64,000 nucleotides of DNA, taken from NCBI GenBank assembly GCA_029582265.1, contig CM055817.1, positions 29,134,258 through 29,198,257 on the forward strand, written 5' to 3'. This stretch comes from Zoroaster sp. YZ-2022 (Eukaryota > Echinodermata > Asteroidea > Forcipulatida > Zoroasteridae). The translations under genes were made by a program, and so were the position numbers. Shown piece by piece: positions 44,601 through 56,995 of the stretch (position 1 is the stretch's first letter; every line of letters starts with the position of its first letter). Below the pieces are notes generated by a model. That model did no database searches. It was not told the origin of the DNA and worked only from the letters and a program-made list of their open reading frames with translations.

Positions 44601-47600
44601 ATGTGGCTGTTATTCATTGTTGCAGTTGTTGCGGTTGCTGTCATCCTCGTAGTTATTATCCTAGATCACGTTTATATTGATATAAGCGGTAAATATATCT
44701 TCATCACGGGATGTGACTCCGGCTTTGGTAACTTACTCGCTCGTAACCTGGACAAATACCGTGGATGTAACGTGATAGCAGCGTGTCTTACAGATGAAGG
44801 CATGGCTAAACTAAAGAGTGTGACGTCATCGAATCTGACTACTATAAAATTGAATGTTAAGAGTAGCGAGAGTATCAAAAAAGCACGAGATCAAATACAA
44901 AATATTATACCACCTGGAAAAGGTATGAAATCATATTCACCTGACAGACAGACAGACCGACAGACAGACCTTAAAATGTATGTAAATGCATCCTTACTCT
45001 TTCAGAATTAAGAGATGTCAATAAAGGTAAAAGCTTAATTCAGTTTGATTTAAGATTAAAAAAGTGAAAATGGATTCAGAATATTTGTATTTTCAACTAA
45101 TCGGCGTTTTAATGGTGAAATTGATATCTTGGAATATTGTGGATTTTCGGAAGCTCTTATTTCATTTGGGAAGAATTTAAAGCAACAGCTTCTCAAAGTA
45201 TCTTGGAGAAAATAATGAAAATGCGTTTAGATTTGTTTTGTTGAAGCTTACGGAGAAATCAAAAATAAGTTGGGAAATTGTGTTTTGCTAAAATAAAAAT
45301 GGGGTCAATACTTGATATACACTTCATAAAAGTCAAAGTACACAATAAACGATGAACATGAACTATTGGTTTAGACACGTGTGTAACTATCGTTGTATTC
45401 ATGAGGTTCATCGCATGGATTCAACTATCGTTTTAAACATGAGGGTCATCTCATGGATGCAATTATTGTTATAAACATTGGGTTACCTCATGTATGGGAC
45501 TATCGTCTTATGCATGAGGTTCATCACATGGATTAAACTTTCTAAACATGAAGGTCATCTCATGAATTGAACTATCCTTTTAATCATGAAGGTCATCTCA
45601 TACATGAAACTAAATATTTTAAATATGGTGGGTATTTCACGAATGTCACTATATTTTAAAGATTTGGGTCTTCCCATGTTATGAAGTATTATTTTATACA
45701 AGAGTTTCATTTAATGCACGATGCTATTGTTTTATGTATGAGGGTCATCCCTTGTACCGAATATATTTTCTTATTTTTTAGCAGGGGTTACGATTTCTTA
45801 TTATAATCGGGGCGGGGGAGGGGAACGATCCCCCACCTCTGGCATCACCGCTCGGGTTATCTTACTTATTGAGGTATTGTTTATGATCGTTAGAGTTCGT
45901 TATTTATTTTTTAACCCAACATTTGATTGATTTCAGGGTTATGGGGTTTAGTAAACAATGCTGGAATTATCTCACCTATGGGGCCATACCATTGGCTTAC
46001 CAGAGAAGACATTACGAACGTAATAGAAGTGAATCTTATTGGGACCATTGAGGTGACCAACATGTTGTACCCGCTACTCCGGACGGCGAGGGGACGAGTG
46101 GTCAACGTGTCTAGTTCTGTTGCAATTTTTCCAACGACCGGAACGATTTACGCAGTGTCTAAAGCAGGAATAGAGGCCTTTTCAGATAATATAAGGTAGA
46201 TATCCCTATATACTTTTATATATACACAAATAAATTAATATAAATAATATATAGACACAAAATAACATGTTTGTGTATAATAACTAATTTAATGTACTGC
46301 CTTGTAATGTACACTATGGATACCTGCTCATATTACTGCTCCTAGTTTGTGTGATACACATAATGACTACCACCTTAAAGATATATCGATTGATTGATTG
46401 ATTGCATTTATTTCATTCATCTTGTGGCCAAAAAGCCAAATTGCAAGAATGTTACAATAATTATCATTATCATTAAAACCTACATATATTATTTAAAAAC
46501 AATAAAATTGCACATTTACAAAAACATTTGTAGAATTTAAATCGGGGAGGAAAAATTGACAAAAACACTGAAAATTACTATACAGAAAGCAATAAATGAA
46601 AGTACCAAATATTTAGACAAGGCACATACACAGAAGTACTAGAAAAAAAACCCACTAAAATTGCACATAATGCCAAAAAAAATAAAATAATAATAATCGA
46701 AGTAGACCTGGGCGACATCGATCCTTCCCATCCACGACACATCGTGATCATTTCATTCGACATCAACATTGTTCGTTTTTTTTTTGTTTTTTTTGCTTCT
46801 TCTTCCTCGTGAAAAAAGAACATAGTTGCCAAACTCAGAATGACTTCATATTTTGCACTTATAATCCTTGGAATTCCTAGATTGCTCTAATGGCAATGAC
46901 GTAAGAATTTCATCACTGATTGATTTTATATTTAATTATTAGTAATTAAATACATTCCGCCCTCAATGCCAGCCTCAGACTGAACGAACGTTATGCACGT
47001 ATGCCACACGTGTACAACACGTGTACACGAGAGATCAGTATTGCTATGCACCCATATCGTACATGTATATACACTGCACTGCACTGCACTGCACTGCACT
47101 GCACTGCACTGCACTGCACTGCACTGCACTGCACTGCACTGCACTGCACTGCACTGCACTGCACTGCACTGCACTGCACTGCACTGTGCATGTACAGTAT
47201 ACACGTTCTTTTTCTCGTCTACAAAGAAGTTTTTCGAAAACAAACAAGCTTGCATAATTCTCACGTACGTTTGCAAACCACCTTTTAAAATACCTAGTAA
47301 AATTAAGATGTTTCATTGGCAACGTGTTTCAGGTCTGGAAAATTTGTGCATTCTTCAAGAAAAGGCAAATCTGAAATACAAATTGTAACCATGAACCGCG
47401 TGCAGTCGTTTACGAGCGACTGCCCATGGATGCTAATAATTATTGGGTGCGTTCGAGTAGCTTCCCCAGGTCGACCTGGGTCTGACTCTGGAGCGTTGAG
47501 TAGGTCTGACGTCATTGTGAGGGCTTACCTGGGTCAGCCTCAAGGGACCTGCTCGCGAAGCAGGTTACTTGAGGCAGACCTGGGTAAGTGACGTCACATG

Positions 47601-49390
47601 ATATGACAAGAATACACGTTCTTTCGTCGTCTAAAAAGAAGGTGGTTTTTTTTCGAAAACAAACAAGTTTGCATAATTCCCACGTTTGCAAAACACCTTA
47701 ATATACCTATTAAAATTAAGATGTTTCATTGGCAAAGTTTTTTCAGGTCTGGAAAATATGCGGATTCTTCAAAAAAAGAAAATCATATCTCTTGTACCAA
47801 GAACAGAAAAATCGTAAAGTAGATAGTAACGTTATTTTTCATGAACATGAGGAAGTTTTGTGTCAGATGTATGACCTTCAAATAACCTCATCTGACCTTT
47901 ACTTCCAAACAGGAAGTTAAAATTCAACACATTCTAACGCAAAATTGATAGGTCTTTTGATCATGAAAGTGATATTTATATAATAAAAGATGATCCACAT
48001 TTGAAAAATATCATTGAGACATCATCGATGATAATTTCATTGAACCGCAAGTTCTCGCGAACACCGCGTGTTTGTACCAACAAACACTTGAGCACTATTT
48101 TTATTATCTTTCAAAATCTGTTCGCTTTTTAAATTCTATTTTGGGGTCTCTTGAGTCGAACGGCCGATATATCTTTAACACATTTTCAACGTTGAAGGTA
48201 GGATGTCGATGACTGTAATTTCGAGAATGTTTTGTATGGATGTTTTGTTTTGACTGTCTCATTCAGGTGCACAATGAAGCCGTCTGGAGTGTCAGTTCAC
48301 ATCATTGAACCTGGGGCATTTCAAGGCACATTTTCTGATGTGGAAGCCATGAAGCATAGAATGAACGCAGCATGGGAACGCCTCCCTCAAATGGAAAAAG
48401 ACGACTTTGGTGGTGACATTGCACAACAAGCTAGTACGTTTAATAAAAAATAATATTATTATTTCTGGGCTGAAGTGAGATTGTAAGTTCAAAATGTTCA
48501 GATACGTTTTACGGTAATATTTTTTACAAGAAAAAAGACGTTAATGGAAACACGTCAAGGAAAGAACTCGTTTATCCTTCCCAGTCAACAATACGGTGAC
48601 AATTAATTAGATTTTTGCCCTTAAATCGTATGTATGAAACGCTGTATACTCGATCGGTACCTGTGGACACTGGTGACTTGAGCGGGATTGGAACCATCGA
48701 CCTCCTTGCTTACTAGTGCAGACGTCTTACGACGCAACAATGCCACCGATCAATTAAATGATCATGTCACTTAAAGGGACACTTATCGTCACGATCAACA
48801 GGGCATGGAATCGGAGTGTTGGTTTTAGATTGACTCAGTGACTGAAAATAATACCCTCACATGATGAGGTCATATTACCGTTGCTGCTGAATAAATGATC
48901 CAGTAATTTTCAGTTACTATGTTCATCTTAATCTAGGACACCGATTCCATGCCCTGTTGAAAGTCTGCTCTGATTGTGACGATATTGTCCCATGTAAAGG
49001 AACAAAACACCTTCGGAGCGTTGGTTTTCATCGCGTGATCATGGATTACTCTTCAAACTGATCCGTTTCTTTGAATGTAGTTATTCAATAACAGTTACCA
49101 AATAAAGCTTTGTATTGTATTGTTTTCCAGTGCAACTTCTTATAGTCGACGCTCTTCACATGTCATCACCTCACTTGAATCAAGTCACTAACGCCATGGA
49201 GCATGCATTATGTGCTCGTCTGCCATGGAGACGTTACTTGCCTGGACTGGACGCAAAGTTATTCTACAAACCAATGTCGTTACTTCCCGCATTTTTAGCA
49301 GACAATATATATAACTTCATATATGCTAAGGCAATAGAAAATAAAATGAAAATTTCAATGAGAGCTCGTGCAAGTATTAAAAAGGAGTAG
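44601..49390 (+). CDS. SDR9C-type short-chain dehydrogenase (retinol / 17-beta-hydroxysteroid dehydrogenase-like), 4 exons
   Basis: Exons: 44601-44922, 45937-46195, 48267-48433 and 49131-49390. All have GT/AG borders and compatible phases and give 335 residues, near the usual 310-340. An N-terminal hydrophobic anchor (WLLFIVAVVAVAVILVVIIL) suggests membrane attachment, probably in the ER. Cofactor motif TGCDSGFG (about residue 37), NNAG (about 116), catalytic Ser in VNVSSSVA and the YAVSK active-site Tyr/Lys are all present. The C-terminal part has the SDR9C phrases VTNAMEHAL and DAKLFYKPMSLLPAFLAD. Members oxidise or reduce retinoids and steroids using NAD(P). The substrate here is not predictable; a 3-hydroxybutyrate-dehydrogenase-like member is an alternative. 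The ATG at 44601 is the first with the anchor. AATAAA lies at about 49437. Introns 1-3 hold repeats and MITEs. Confidence 0.9.
45355..45770. repeat. Degenerate tandem repeat of about 60 bp in SDR intron 1
   Basis: Seven or so diverged units with CATGAGGGTCATCTCATGGA and an ACTATCGTTTTAAAC-like part. Confidence 0.6.
47069..47186. repeat. (CACTG)n pentanucleotide repeat in SDR intron 2
   Basis: About 23 perfect GCACT units. Frames through it are artefacts on both strands. Confidence 0.95.
47204..47785. repeat. Duplicated ~170-bp block flanking a G/C-rich insertion
   Basis: 47204-47375 and 47617-47785 share TTTTCGAAAACAAACAAG, AAATTAAGATGTTTCATTGG and TTCAGGTCTGGAAAAT. Between them is a patch with inverted CCAGGTCGACCTGGGT and ACCTGGGTAAGTGACGTCAC. 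This may be an insertion that duplicated its flank. Confidence 0.6.
47830..48100 (+). repeat. Interspersed repeat family B (partial)
   Basis: Shares TATGACCTTCAAATAACCTC, CATCTGACCTTTACTTCC and AACAAACACTTGAG with 59210-59470. Confidence 0.6.
48655..48760 (-). mobile_element. tRNA-like SINE family 2 fragment
   Basis: The minus strand has ATCGGTGGCATTGTTGCG-type head, CTGCACTAGTAAGCAAGGAG and a GGTTCCAATCCCGCTC B-box. It is a decayed relative of the copies at 10530-10963. Confidence 0.55.
48771..48998. mobile_element. MITE with inverted ATCGTCACGATCA / GGGCATGGAATCGG ends
   Basis: The left TAAAGGGACACTTATCGTCA and CAGGGCATGGAATCGG are repeated inverted at about 48939-48998. It lies in SDR intron 3. 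A decayed partial relative is at about 5600-5745. Confidence 0.7.
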
Positions 49391-49636
49391 TTTAAAATGC
49401 GTATTCAATATCTTTTAATCGGGACAAACAATTTCGAATAAAATAAAAAGATAAGTTATCACACTGCATCAAATATTAATTTCATTCACGTAATTATAAT
49501 TTCACCTATGGCCCAATCCAATTACTCCTTATCCAATTACTCTTGACAAGTAATTTTCTTTCTGTTAAGCAATATACAAGTTAAAAAAGTCATAGAAAAA
49601 TATGATTCAAATGGAGTAGGTTTGCGTATGCTTAAT

Positions 49637-50926
49637 GTCCCTATTCACTATTGGTTATTGTCCCTAATCACTATTGGTTATTGTCCCTATTCGCTATTGG
49701 TTATTGTCCCTATTCGTTATTGGTTATTGTCCCTATTCACTATTGGTTATTGTCCCTATTCACTGTTGGTTATTGTCCCTAATCACTATTGGTTATTGTC
49801 CCTGTTCGTTATTGGTTATTGTCCCTATTCGCTATTGGTTATTGTCCCTATTCGCTATTGGTTATTGTCCCTATTCACTATTGGTTATTGTCCCTATTCG
49901 CTATTGGTTATTGTCTCTATTCGCTATTGGTTATTTGTCTCTATTCACTATTGGTTATTGTCCCTATTCGCTATTGGTTATTGTCCCTATTCGCTATTGG
50001 TTATTGTCCCTATTCACTGTTGGTTATTGTCCCTATTCGCTATTGGTTATTGTCCCTATTCACTGTTGGTTATTGTCCCTATTCGTTATTGGTTATTGTC
50101 CCTATTCACTATTGGTTATTGTCCCTATTCACTGTTGGTTATTGTCCCTAATCACTATTGGTTATTGTCCCTGTTCGTTATTGGTTATTGTCCCTATTCG
50201 CTATTGGTTATTGTCCCTATTCGCTATTGGTTATTGTCCCTATTCACTATTGGTTATTGTCCCTATTCACTATTGGTTATTGTCCCTATTCGCTATTGGT
50301 TATTGTCTCTATTCGCTATTGGTTATTTGTCTCTATTCACTATTGGTTATTGTCCCTATTCACTATTGGTTATTGTCCCTATTCACTGTTGGTTATTGTC
50401 CCTAATCACTATTGGTTATTGTCCCTGTTCGTTATTGGTTATTATCCCTATTCGCTATTGGTTATTGTCTCTATTCACTATTGGTTATTGTCCCTATTCG
50501 CTATTGGTTATTGTCCCTATTCGCTATTGGTTATTGTCCCTAATCACTATTGGTTATTGTCCCTATTCGCTATTGGTTATTGTCCCTATTCGCTATTGGT
50601 TATTGTCTCTATTCGCTATTGGTTATTGTCTCTATTCACTATTGGTTATTGTCCCTATTCGCTATTGGTTATTGTCCCTATTCGCTATTGGTTATTGTCC
50701 CTAATCACTATTGGTTATTGTCTCTATTCACTATTAGTTATTGTCCCTATTCGCTATTGGTTATTGTCCCTATTCGCTATTGGTTATTGTCTCTATTCGC
50801 TATTGGTTATTGTCCCTATTCGCTATTGGTTATTGTCCCTAATCACTATTGGTTATTGTCCCTATTCGTTATTGGTTATTGTCCCTATTCACTATTGGTT
50901 ATTGTCTCTATTCGCTGTTGGTTATT
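49637..50926. repeat. 23-bp minisatellite with an ATTGG (CCAAT) box per unit
   Basis: About 56 units containing ATTGGTTATTGTCCCTATTC. The last three bases vary (GCT, ACT, GTT). Mixed variant order suggests ongoing unit shuffling. It lies about 200 bp past the SDR polyadenylation signal. Long frames across it are artefacts. Confidence 0.95.
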
Positions 50927-51128
50927 GTTGGAATTTTAATTTCTGAAATGATGTTCTGGCAAAATCTAAGACAGTCCACCAAAAAAAAAACATTTTCATC
51001 CAAAAAGTGCCGAGTCATCGTTTTTTTTGTGAAAAATGTGCGTTTTCTGTTTGATTTTATGTATGAAAATACATACAATTTTTATTTATTTATTGTTCAA
51101 ATAGATTCTTCAGGCTCTAGAGACCTCA

Positions 51129-51178
51129 CAAATAATAATAATAATAATAATAATGTGTGGACTTATATAGCGCACGTA
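51129..51178 (-). mobile_element. SINE family 1 3'-tip inserted in the left TIR
   Basis: (AAT)n followed by GTGTGGACTTATATAGCGCA interrupts the left arm, while the right arm is continuous at the matching place. Only the last 25 bp or so plus the tail of the SINE are present. Confidence 0.75.
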
Positions 51179-51848
51179 TATAGGCATTTCCAAGAATTTT
51201 AATTTAATTCCAGTACACTAAGAGGTCTCTGGATTGTGTCTAAATACGGTCATTTGGGGTTAGTGTCATACTACTATGGTTTATGTCAGGGATGCAAATG
51301 GGCAATGTGCACTTTTTTAAATGTGGTTTGTGTTGCATTTTACCTGTAAAAAATGTTTGGAGAAATTTTTTCTTGTGTAGTTAGATACAAATAAGCTCCA
51401 GAGATGTCCCACGCATAATTTTGTGAGCCCAAACTTGAATTTACATGGTAAAAGAAACGTATGCATAAAACACGTAAGGTCCACTTAGGCTATATGTAGG
51501 AAATGAAGTCTTTCTTCGAAGATAAGTTCTTCTTCAAATACGAGTTTCACTCCACGCTCCACCAATTGGGTGAGACAAGGATAATTTGGCACGAGGAGGG
51601 GATGAGGGGAGCTGTCTACATACCTATGATTTCTTGATCTAATTTGTTTGAAATTAATGGTGGGGTTGTGATATGATCCTTCTCCAGTCAGTCATGTCAG
51701 TATGTCTTTGCTTGTAACCTTTAGGATAGGCACCTTGAAGGGCCAAAATTATTTATTCTAGGGATATTCTTTATCCTCTACCTCGTCACCGCTTTCTTCA
51801 TCGTCACTGTATCCTTCAACCTCCAAATATCTTCAAAGTTTCCTCCCT

Positions 51849-52406
51849 TTATGTTCCGTTCTGCTTCTTGAGTGACAGCATCTTGAAGAATATCTTATCT
51901 GGATCCTCATCAGCAAGCATAGCAAGAAGTGGGTTCTCTGGGTGAGCATGGAAGGCAGTACGCTTGATAGCTGCTTTTGTAGTGCGCTTTTCTGTAGCAT
52001 TGAGATAGTGTTATCAAGTGTTACATGAAATGAAGGTTCTTTAATAGGCCTCAGTGCATAATGGGTGACATTTGATTCTTATTCAGCTTTGAGCGTAGAA
52101 ATTAATGACAGCTGTTGTTATCGTCTTAGTGCATAACTTGGACGTGGAGTATGAACATCAAGACATAGATTTCTTTGTACCAAAAGTCAACCATCGGGAA
52201 TGGCAGAGAGGGCCAGGTTCTAACATAGCAAAATCATCATCCCGCCTGCAGCGCCAAATCTCTATCATCTCATAAGCCACTTGTGAATAAATCTCATTCA
52301 TCTGAATTGTTTTCCGTCTTAAACTCTTCACATCACCAGAAATTATAATATCACCTCTCAAACTGAAGACTCTGATACAACAACAGTCCATTCTAGTTGG
52401 GAGCAC
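51849..52406 (-). pseudogene. Transposase remnant
   Basis: Two minus-strand segments remain. The upstream one (about 52406-52158) reads IIISGDVKSLRRKTIQMNEI and LEPGPLCHSRWLTFG. The downstream one (52001-51849) reads AIKRTAFHAHPENPLLAML and ends at a TAA. GPLCHSRWLT and AHPENxLLAM-type phrases recur in uncharacterised transposon proteins of marine invertebrates (recognised from memory, family name not certain). The stretch between them is deleted or decayed and no catalytic triad can be identified. Confidence 0.55.
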
Positions 52407-53289
52407 ATTTCCAGCATAATCTGCATGATTACCAAATACTGCACATATCTTGTTCTCATTGCTGGTATTAAAGCCAATTTAAACACCATATTTTGAGAAC
52501 ATGGCGTGTATATAAATGGTGGCACACCTACATGTAATTGTCCTGTATACAATAGCCTTGTACAGGGATACATACATATGTACATGTAATCGGCTTAAAG
52601 TAAACCAACCAAGTCTATCACCCATTGAGTCCGATATGAATGAAAATGTTATATGCCGGGTACACATTGCCCATTTACACCCCTGACATACATTATGGAA
52701 GTCACACTAACCCCAAATGACCGTATTTAGACACAATCCACAGACCTCAATTAGTGTATTGGAATTTAATTAAAAATGCCTATTTGTGAGGTCCCTAGAG
52801 CCTGGAGAATCTATTTGAACAATAAATAAATAAAAATGATATACATTCCCATACATACAATCAAACACAAAACACACGTTTTTCACAAAAGAATGATGAC
52901 TCGGCACTTTTGGTGGAATACATAATCCATTTTTTGGATGATTTTTTTTAAATTAATTTTTTTGGTGGAATGTCTTAGATTGCCAGAACATCATTTAAGG
53001 GTATGCAGAACTTAAAATTCCAACTTCACTACACCCTACTGTTTACCGTCCGTGTATTATCAATGTAAACAACACCCCTATTTTCCCCCTTTTTGAGACA
53101 ATGTATTATCAGGCATCAATGGTCACACCTTTCCTGGCTCCAGTCCCTGGTTCCCTGCTGTAAAAGTCGTCTATTTTAGTATTTCATTCGCCATAGGACC
53201 AATGGATAGGTTCATTGGATACGTTTATTGTGTAAGCTTTTCATCAGATACTATAATATGTAGGGGTCCTACTGAAAATAAAATATACT

Positions 53290-54010
53290 AATTCAAATTC
53301 AAAATTCAAATATTTATTAGTCATGCATAAAAACATGAAAATCTACTTTTTTTCAGGTGTACAATAAAAATAGATAAAAATTTATGCAAATTGAAAAACA
53401 TAAAAATAAATAAGTGAAAAAATAAAGTTCTACTTTAAAATATAAGATTAAATTAGGTAAAGTTAAATTAATAATACACTGTTATAATAGAGTTATAATA
53501 AGTATAAAACGGTAGGTAAAACGGTAAAATTTACACAAAAACTATACATATTTACAACAAGTTGTAAAGACCAAAAAACAGTAACAACAACGCAGACATA
53601 CAGGAAAACCACTGTTTGCTCCTGACCCCACCCAAAATTTAACGAACATGCCTTTTGTTGAAAAGGTGAAATGCACTTGGGAGAAATGAAAACCTGTGAC
53701 GGTTTGTTTGTTTCAAAGAGGGGACAATTCTACTAGACCTAGAGAAAGTTACCTGTGAATTTAACGGGTGGGTAGCATCTGTATAAATGAGTTCAAGTTT
53801 GGTCATCAGAGCTTTTTCATAGATATCATTAAGTTCTTTAACATTGATACCAATAATTTTACTAGCAGCTCTGGTTACACGCTGAAGTTTTTGCATATTT
53901 TTGTTAGTCAGACAATTAAACCATACAATACCACAGAATGTTATAACTGATTGAATCACACTCTGATAGAATAAAAACATTATATCTCTATCTACATTAA
54001 AAGACCTAAG
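53290..54010 (-). pseudogene. LINE RT C-terminal fragment
   Basis: The frame at 53980-53639 has ITFCGIVWFNCLTNKNMQKL, VTRAASKIIG and SLKQTNRHRFSFLPSAFHLFN, the typical C-terminal end of CR1/Rex-type non-LTR reverse transcriptases. A long AT-rich 3' region follows on its downstream side. Everything upstream of this C-terminal piece is missing. Confidence 0.8.
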
Positions 54011-54253
54011 TTTACGAAGGAAATAAAGCCGTTAATTTGCCTTACCACTTTTTTTTAATTTTTGTTTTTTATATATATATATTTTTTTTATAAAGTGTAA
54101 TGCATAGGAGGCAGGAAACGGTCTCGAAAATTGTAAAGCCTATCTAATATGATACTTATGGGTGTTTCATTCAAAATGCCGACCAAAAGAGGTTCTTCTC
54201 ACAGAAATTTTATTTTCGTCATTTCTGGCATCATTTTGCTCTATTACTTTTGT

Positions 54254-54594
54254 GGAGTGTCGTGGCCAAGCGGTCTAGCTTGCCGGACTCGGGTTCTGGT
54301 GTTGGCAGCGGAATGTGGGTTCGGATCCCGGCCGTAACACTTGTGTCCTTGAGCAAGACACTTAACCATAATTGCTTATAGGGGCAGAGGCAGTTTAACA
54401 ACTGCCTTGTTCTGGACCAGTTACCCCTCCCAGTCCTATTCGCACCGTGAAGAAGCTGGTTATTAACTTGTCTCGTTTAGGTGTGAGGGGCTGGTTTATT
54501 CAGTGTGGAGTCGTTGTAACAACTCAATGACTTAGTAGCCCCCACCTTGGAGTGGCCATTGGCCTTGTGTGGGGCGAATTGCGTAAAAAAAAAA
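54254..54594 (+). mobile_element. tRNA-derived SINE with CR1/L2-type LINE tail
   Basis: The head GTGTCGTGGCCAAGCGGTC, B-box GGGTTCGGATCCCGGCC and CCTTGAGCAAGACACTTAAC are as in family 1, but the rest differs and ends CCTTGGAGTGGCCATTGGCC, TTGTGTGGGGCGAATTGCG and an A-run. That tail matches the 3' end of the LINE at 38940-39000. Confidence 0.8.
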
Positions 54595-55362
54595 GTCATT
54601 GCCAGCACTCTTAAAGCCTGTTTTATAATTTGTGTTGCTTAATACCGGAAAGATCGTTACTTGATGCGTAATGTTGTGCTTCTTGTAAAACCAAGCCTTT
54701 TGTGCGACATCATTTCCTTTTTACCTTTTACACCGACCTCACATCGATTTATTATTTGTCTGTAGCATTATATAATTTAAAGACTCATTTTTTCTTAACA
54801 CTGGTAAAATGATCGTTGTCGTCCCGCCGACAGTGAGAACCAGTTATGCATCTTTATTAAAATGGTCTTTGCTATAGCCGTGTGTTCTATTGCTGTAACT
54901 TTTCTTGTGTATTTGGCTTACACTACCTCAGTCTATCTACCAACCCAATCCATCTGCTGGTGGCGTGACTCTTCACAAGGACGTCACATACTAAGACATC
55001 GATGTAAAGATATAATATAGTATATGACACATGCTGTTACTGTAACTCCCCGGCGTCGAATATCCTATCAGAGTTTGGTGAGTTGAGCTAGGATGAATTA
55101 TCAAAACAACAATGCATTAAGAGACGACCTAATGCGATTATAATAGGTGAGCAAATGCTTAACAAAAATAATTAATGTAATGTACATTGTACATTGGTCT
55201 GAAGGAAGTTCATTTGATGAATGATATATGGTAAACATATCGATAAGGTCAGAGTTTGAACTACCACCAGCTAACAGCTAAAAAACCAGCTTAACAAAGT
55301 AAAGCACTCAGTTAAGTTTTGGTATAAAATGGTCCTATCTGACCATACCATATAAAACAAAG

Positions 55363-55515
55363 ATCTGTATGCAGCCGTGTTAGTCAGGTAGAATAAGATA
55401 TATAAATTTATATATAAATGGTAGCACTTTTAAGACTAACTGATGAAGTAGCTGTAGCTACGAAAGCTTATGCCTATTTTTAAGTTTAGTTAGTCTTAAA
55501 AGTGCTACCATTTAT
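55363..55515 (+). mobile_element. Penelope-type terminal fragment with hammerhead-like core
   Basis: AGATCTGTATGCAGCCGTGT, then GGTAGCACTTTTAAGACTAA, then CTGATGAAGTAGCTGTAGCT and ACGAAAGCTTATGCC. The core is CTGATGA, stem GTAGC/GCTAC with a TGTA loop, GAAA. AAGACTAA and TTAGTCTT could form the outer stem. One extra A sits between CTGATGA and the stem. Confidence 0.6.
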
Positions 55516-56274
55516 ACATATAAAACAAGTGATACGTCAGTGGAGTTATTTTTTATTGTTTTTTTTATTATTATTATTATTAATTTTATTTTTTGCCACA
55601 TTTTGGGACCATAATAAATAGAGAATTTGGTTGAACGCGAACAGAGTTTGAGTAAAATTTACCAAATCAGATCGAAATCGCATAACACACGATTATTTTT
55701 TGATCTGTGACATCAGTAATGGGTATAATTACCAATAATTAGCACAGCTGTGCACGTCCTTCTCACGAGTCGCTAGATTCTATGTTGGGAAACAAATCAG
55801 TCTTAGATCTTGAAGGGTTGAGTCGCCTTCACATAGCTCTACTAAACTGGTCCAATAGATGCTATTAATTTTATTATGGTATTGAAGTCCTTACTACACA
55901 AGCTGGCTTGGCGTTGTTTATCTTATAATTAACATGCATCCATCTCCCAGGTTAATACGTGTATGTATATGATCTTTGGTACAGTTACTGGAGAACAAAT
56001 TATGTAGAAATATGTTTTGCATATTACACTTCCAAAAGTATATAACTTCCTCACATGAACCCCATACCCCATTTCGACCATCACTGCCCATGAGCATCAA
56101 ATATTAAATTACCACTGAACTGAAGGTGTACGATGTTTTACCAATAACAACTTAAATGTGCTTATCGATTTTTTAAAACTCTGTTCAGACTCTGAAATCC
56201 ATGTCTTTATAAACGAGATTACCAGATCAGTCCCACATGAAGTGACTGCACAACCTTTGTATTAAAGAAGTAAT
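55516..56274. other. No gene recognised
   Basis: No supported exon or element. Confidence 0.4.
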
Positions 56275-56280
56275 AATAAC

Positions 56281-56653
56281 TACGGAGCTCTGGAAGTACC
56301 ATCCGACTTGTTGAGATCCTGAGATATTATTTATCCCAGGATGACGACATTCTAAAAGTAGTAAGTCGTCTTCCTGAGATAATCTATCTCGGGATGTCGA
56401 CATCCTAAAAGTAGGATGTCGTCATCCCAAGATAAATTTAAGACGTCGTCATCCTGATATAAATTATCTCGGGAAGACAACATCCTACTTTCAGGATGTC
56501 AACATCCCGAAATAAATTATCTCAGGATGACGACATGATACTTTCAGGATGTCGACATCTTGAAATAAATTATGTCGGGATGTCGTCATCTTACGTTCAT
56601 GATGTCATCATCTCAGGATCTCATAAGTCGGATGGCACTTCGAGAGCTCCGTA
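56281..56653. mobile_element. MITE with internal GGATGTCGACATCC-type repeats, TSD AATAAC
   Basis: Ends TACGGAGCTCTGGAAGTACC and GGCACTTCGAGAGCTCCGTA are inverted. AATAAC is at 56275-56280 and 56654-56659. The interior is about eight diverged copies of a 35-40 bp unit alternating GATGACGACAT with AGGATGTCGTCATC, so it can fold in many ways. Confidence 0.75.
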
Positions 56654-56995
56654 AATAACCAAAGCGCCAAATGCCCTCTATTGTCAGCTCAGGAGTTCAA
56701 AAATGTCATTCGCATTTACCACACGTTAAACATGCCAACAACGCTCTAAACACCAGAAGAGTACAAAATGGGCGCCGTTCATTACTCTTTTTATTTCTAC
56801 TCTTGCTTTAATAGGAATACATTATAGGAACCAACGATCCGTTTACCCTGTGTGCGTGGCGTCATAACTTTGGCTCTTCATTGTAATTATTCAATGACTC
56901 AGAAATGGCGTCATTAACAGAATTCCTGATAAAGTGCAAAAGGCCAAATACATATTTTCACCATATCAATCAAGTTTCTCCCTATTGTCTCACAG

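Larger units (their letters stand above)
50927..53024. mobile_element. TIR DNA transposon with transposase remnant
   Basis: Inverted arms at 50927-51312 and 52660-53024 share GTTGGAATTTTAA, GATGTTCTGGCA, AAGTGCCGAGTCATC, TTTATTTATTGTTCAAATAG and TGACCGTATTTAGACACAAT. The left arm abuts the minisatellite, so its TSD cannot be seen. The interior encodes transposase pieces on the minus strand. Confidence 0.75.

Noticed and set aside
44923..45011. SDR exon 1 reading on to a stop (PDRQTDRQTD tail)
   Set aside because: A good donor at 44923 and exact phase match to exon 2 (NNAG motif) show this is intron.
46932..47276. Frames through the CACTG repeat
   Set aside because: Pentanucleotide repeat translated in all frames; no gene.
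49622..50946. Several 120-360-codon frames rich in Tyr, Leu and Trp
   Set aside because: All are shifted readings of the same 23-bp minisatellite; three such units make 69 bp without stops.
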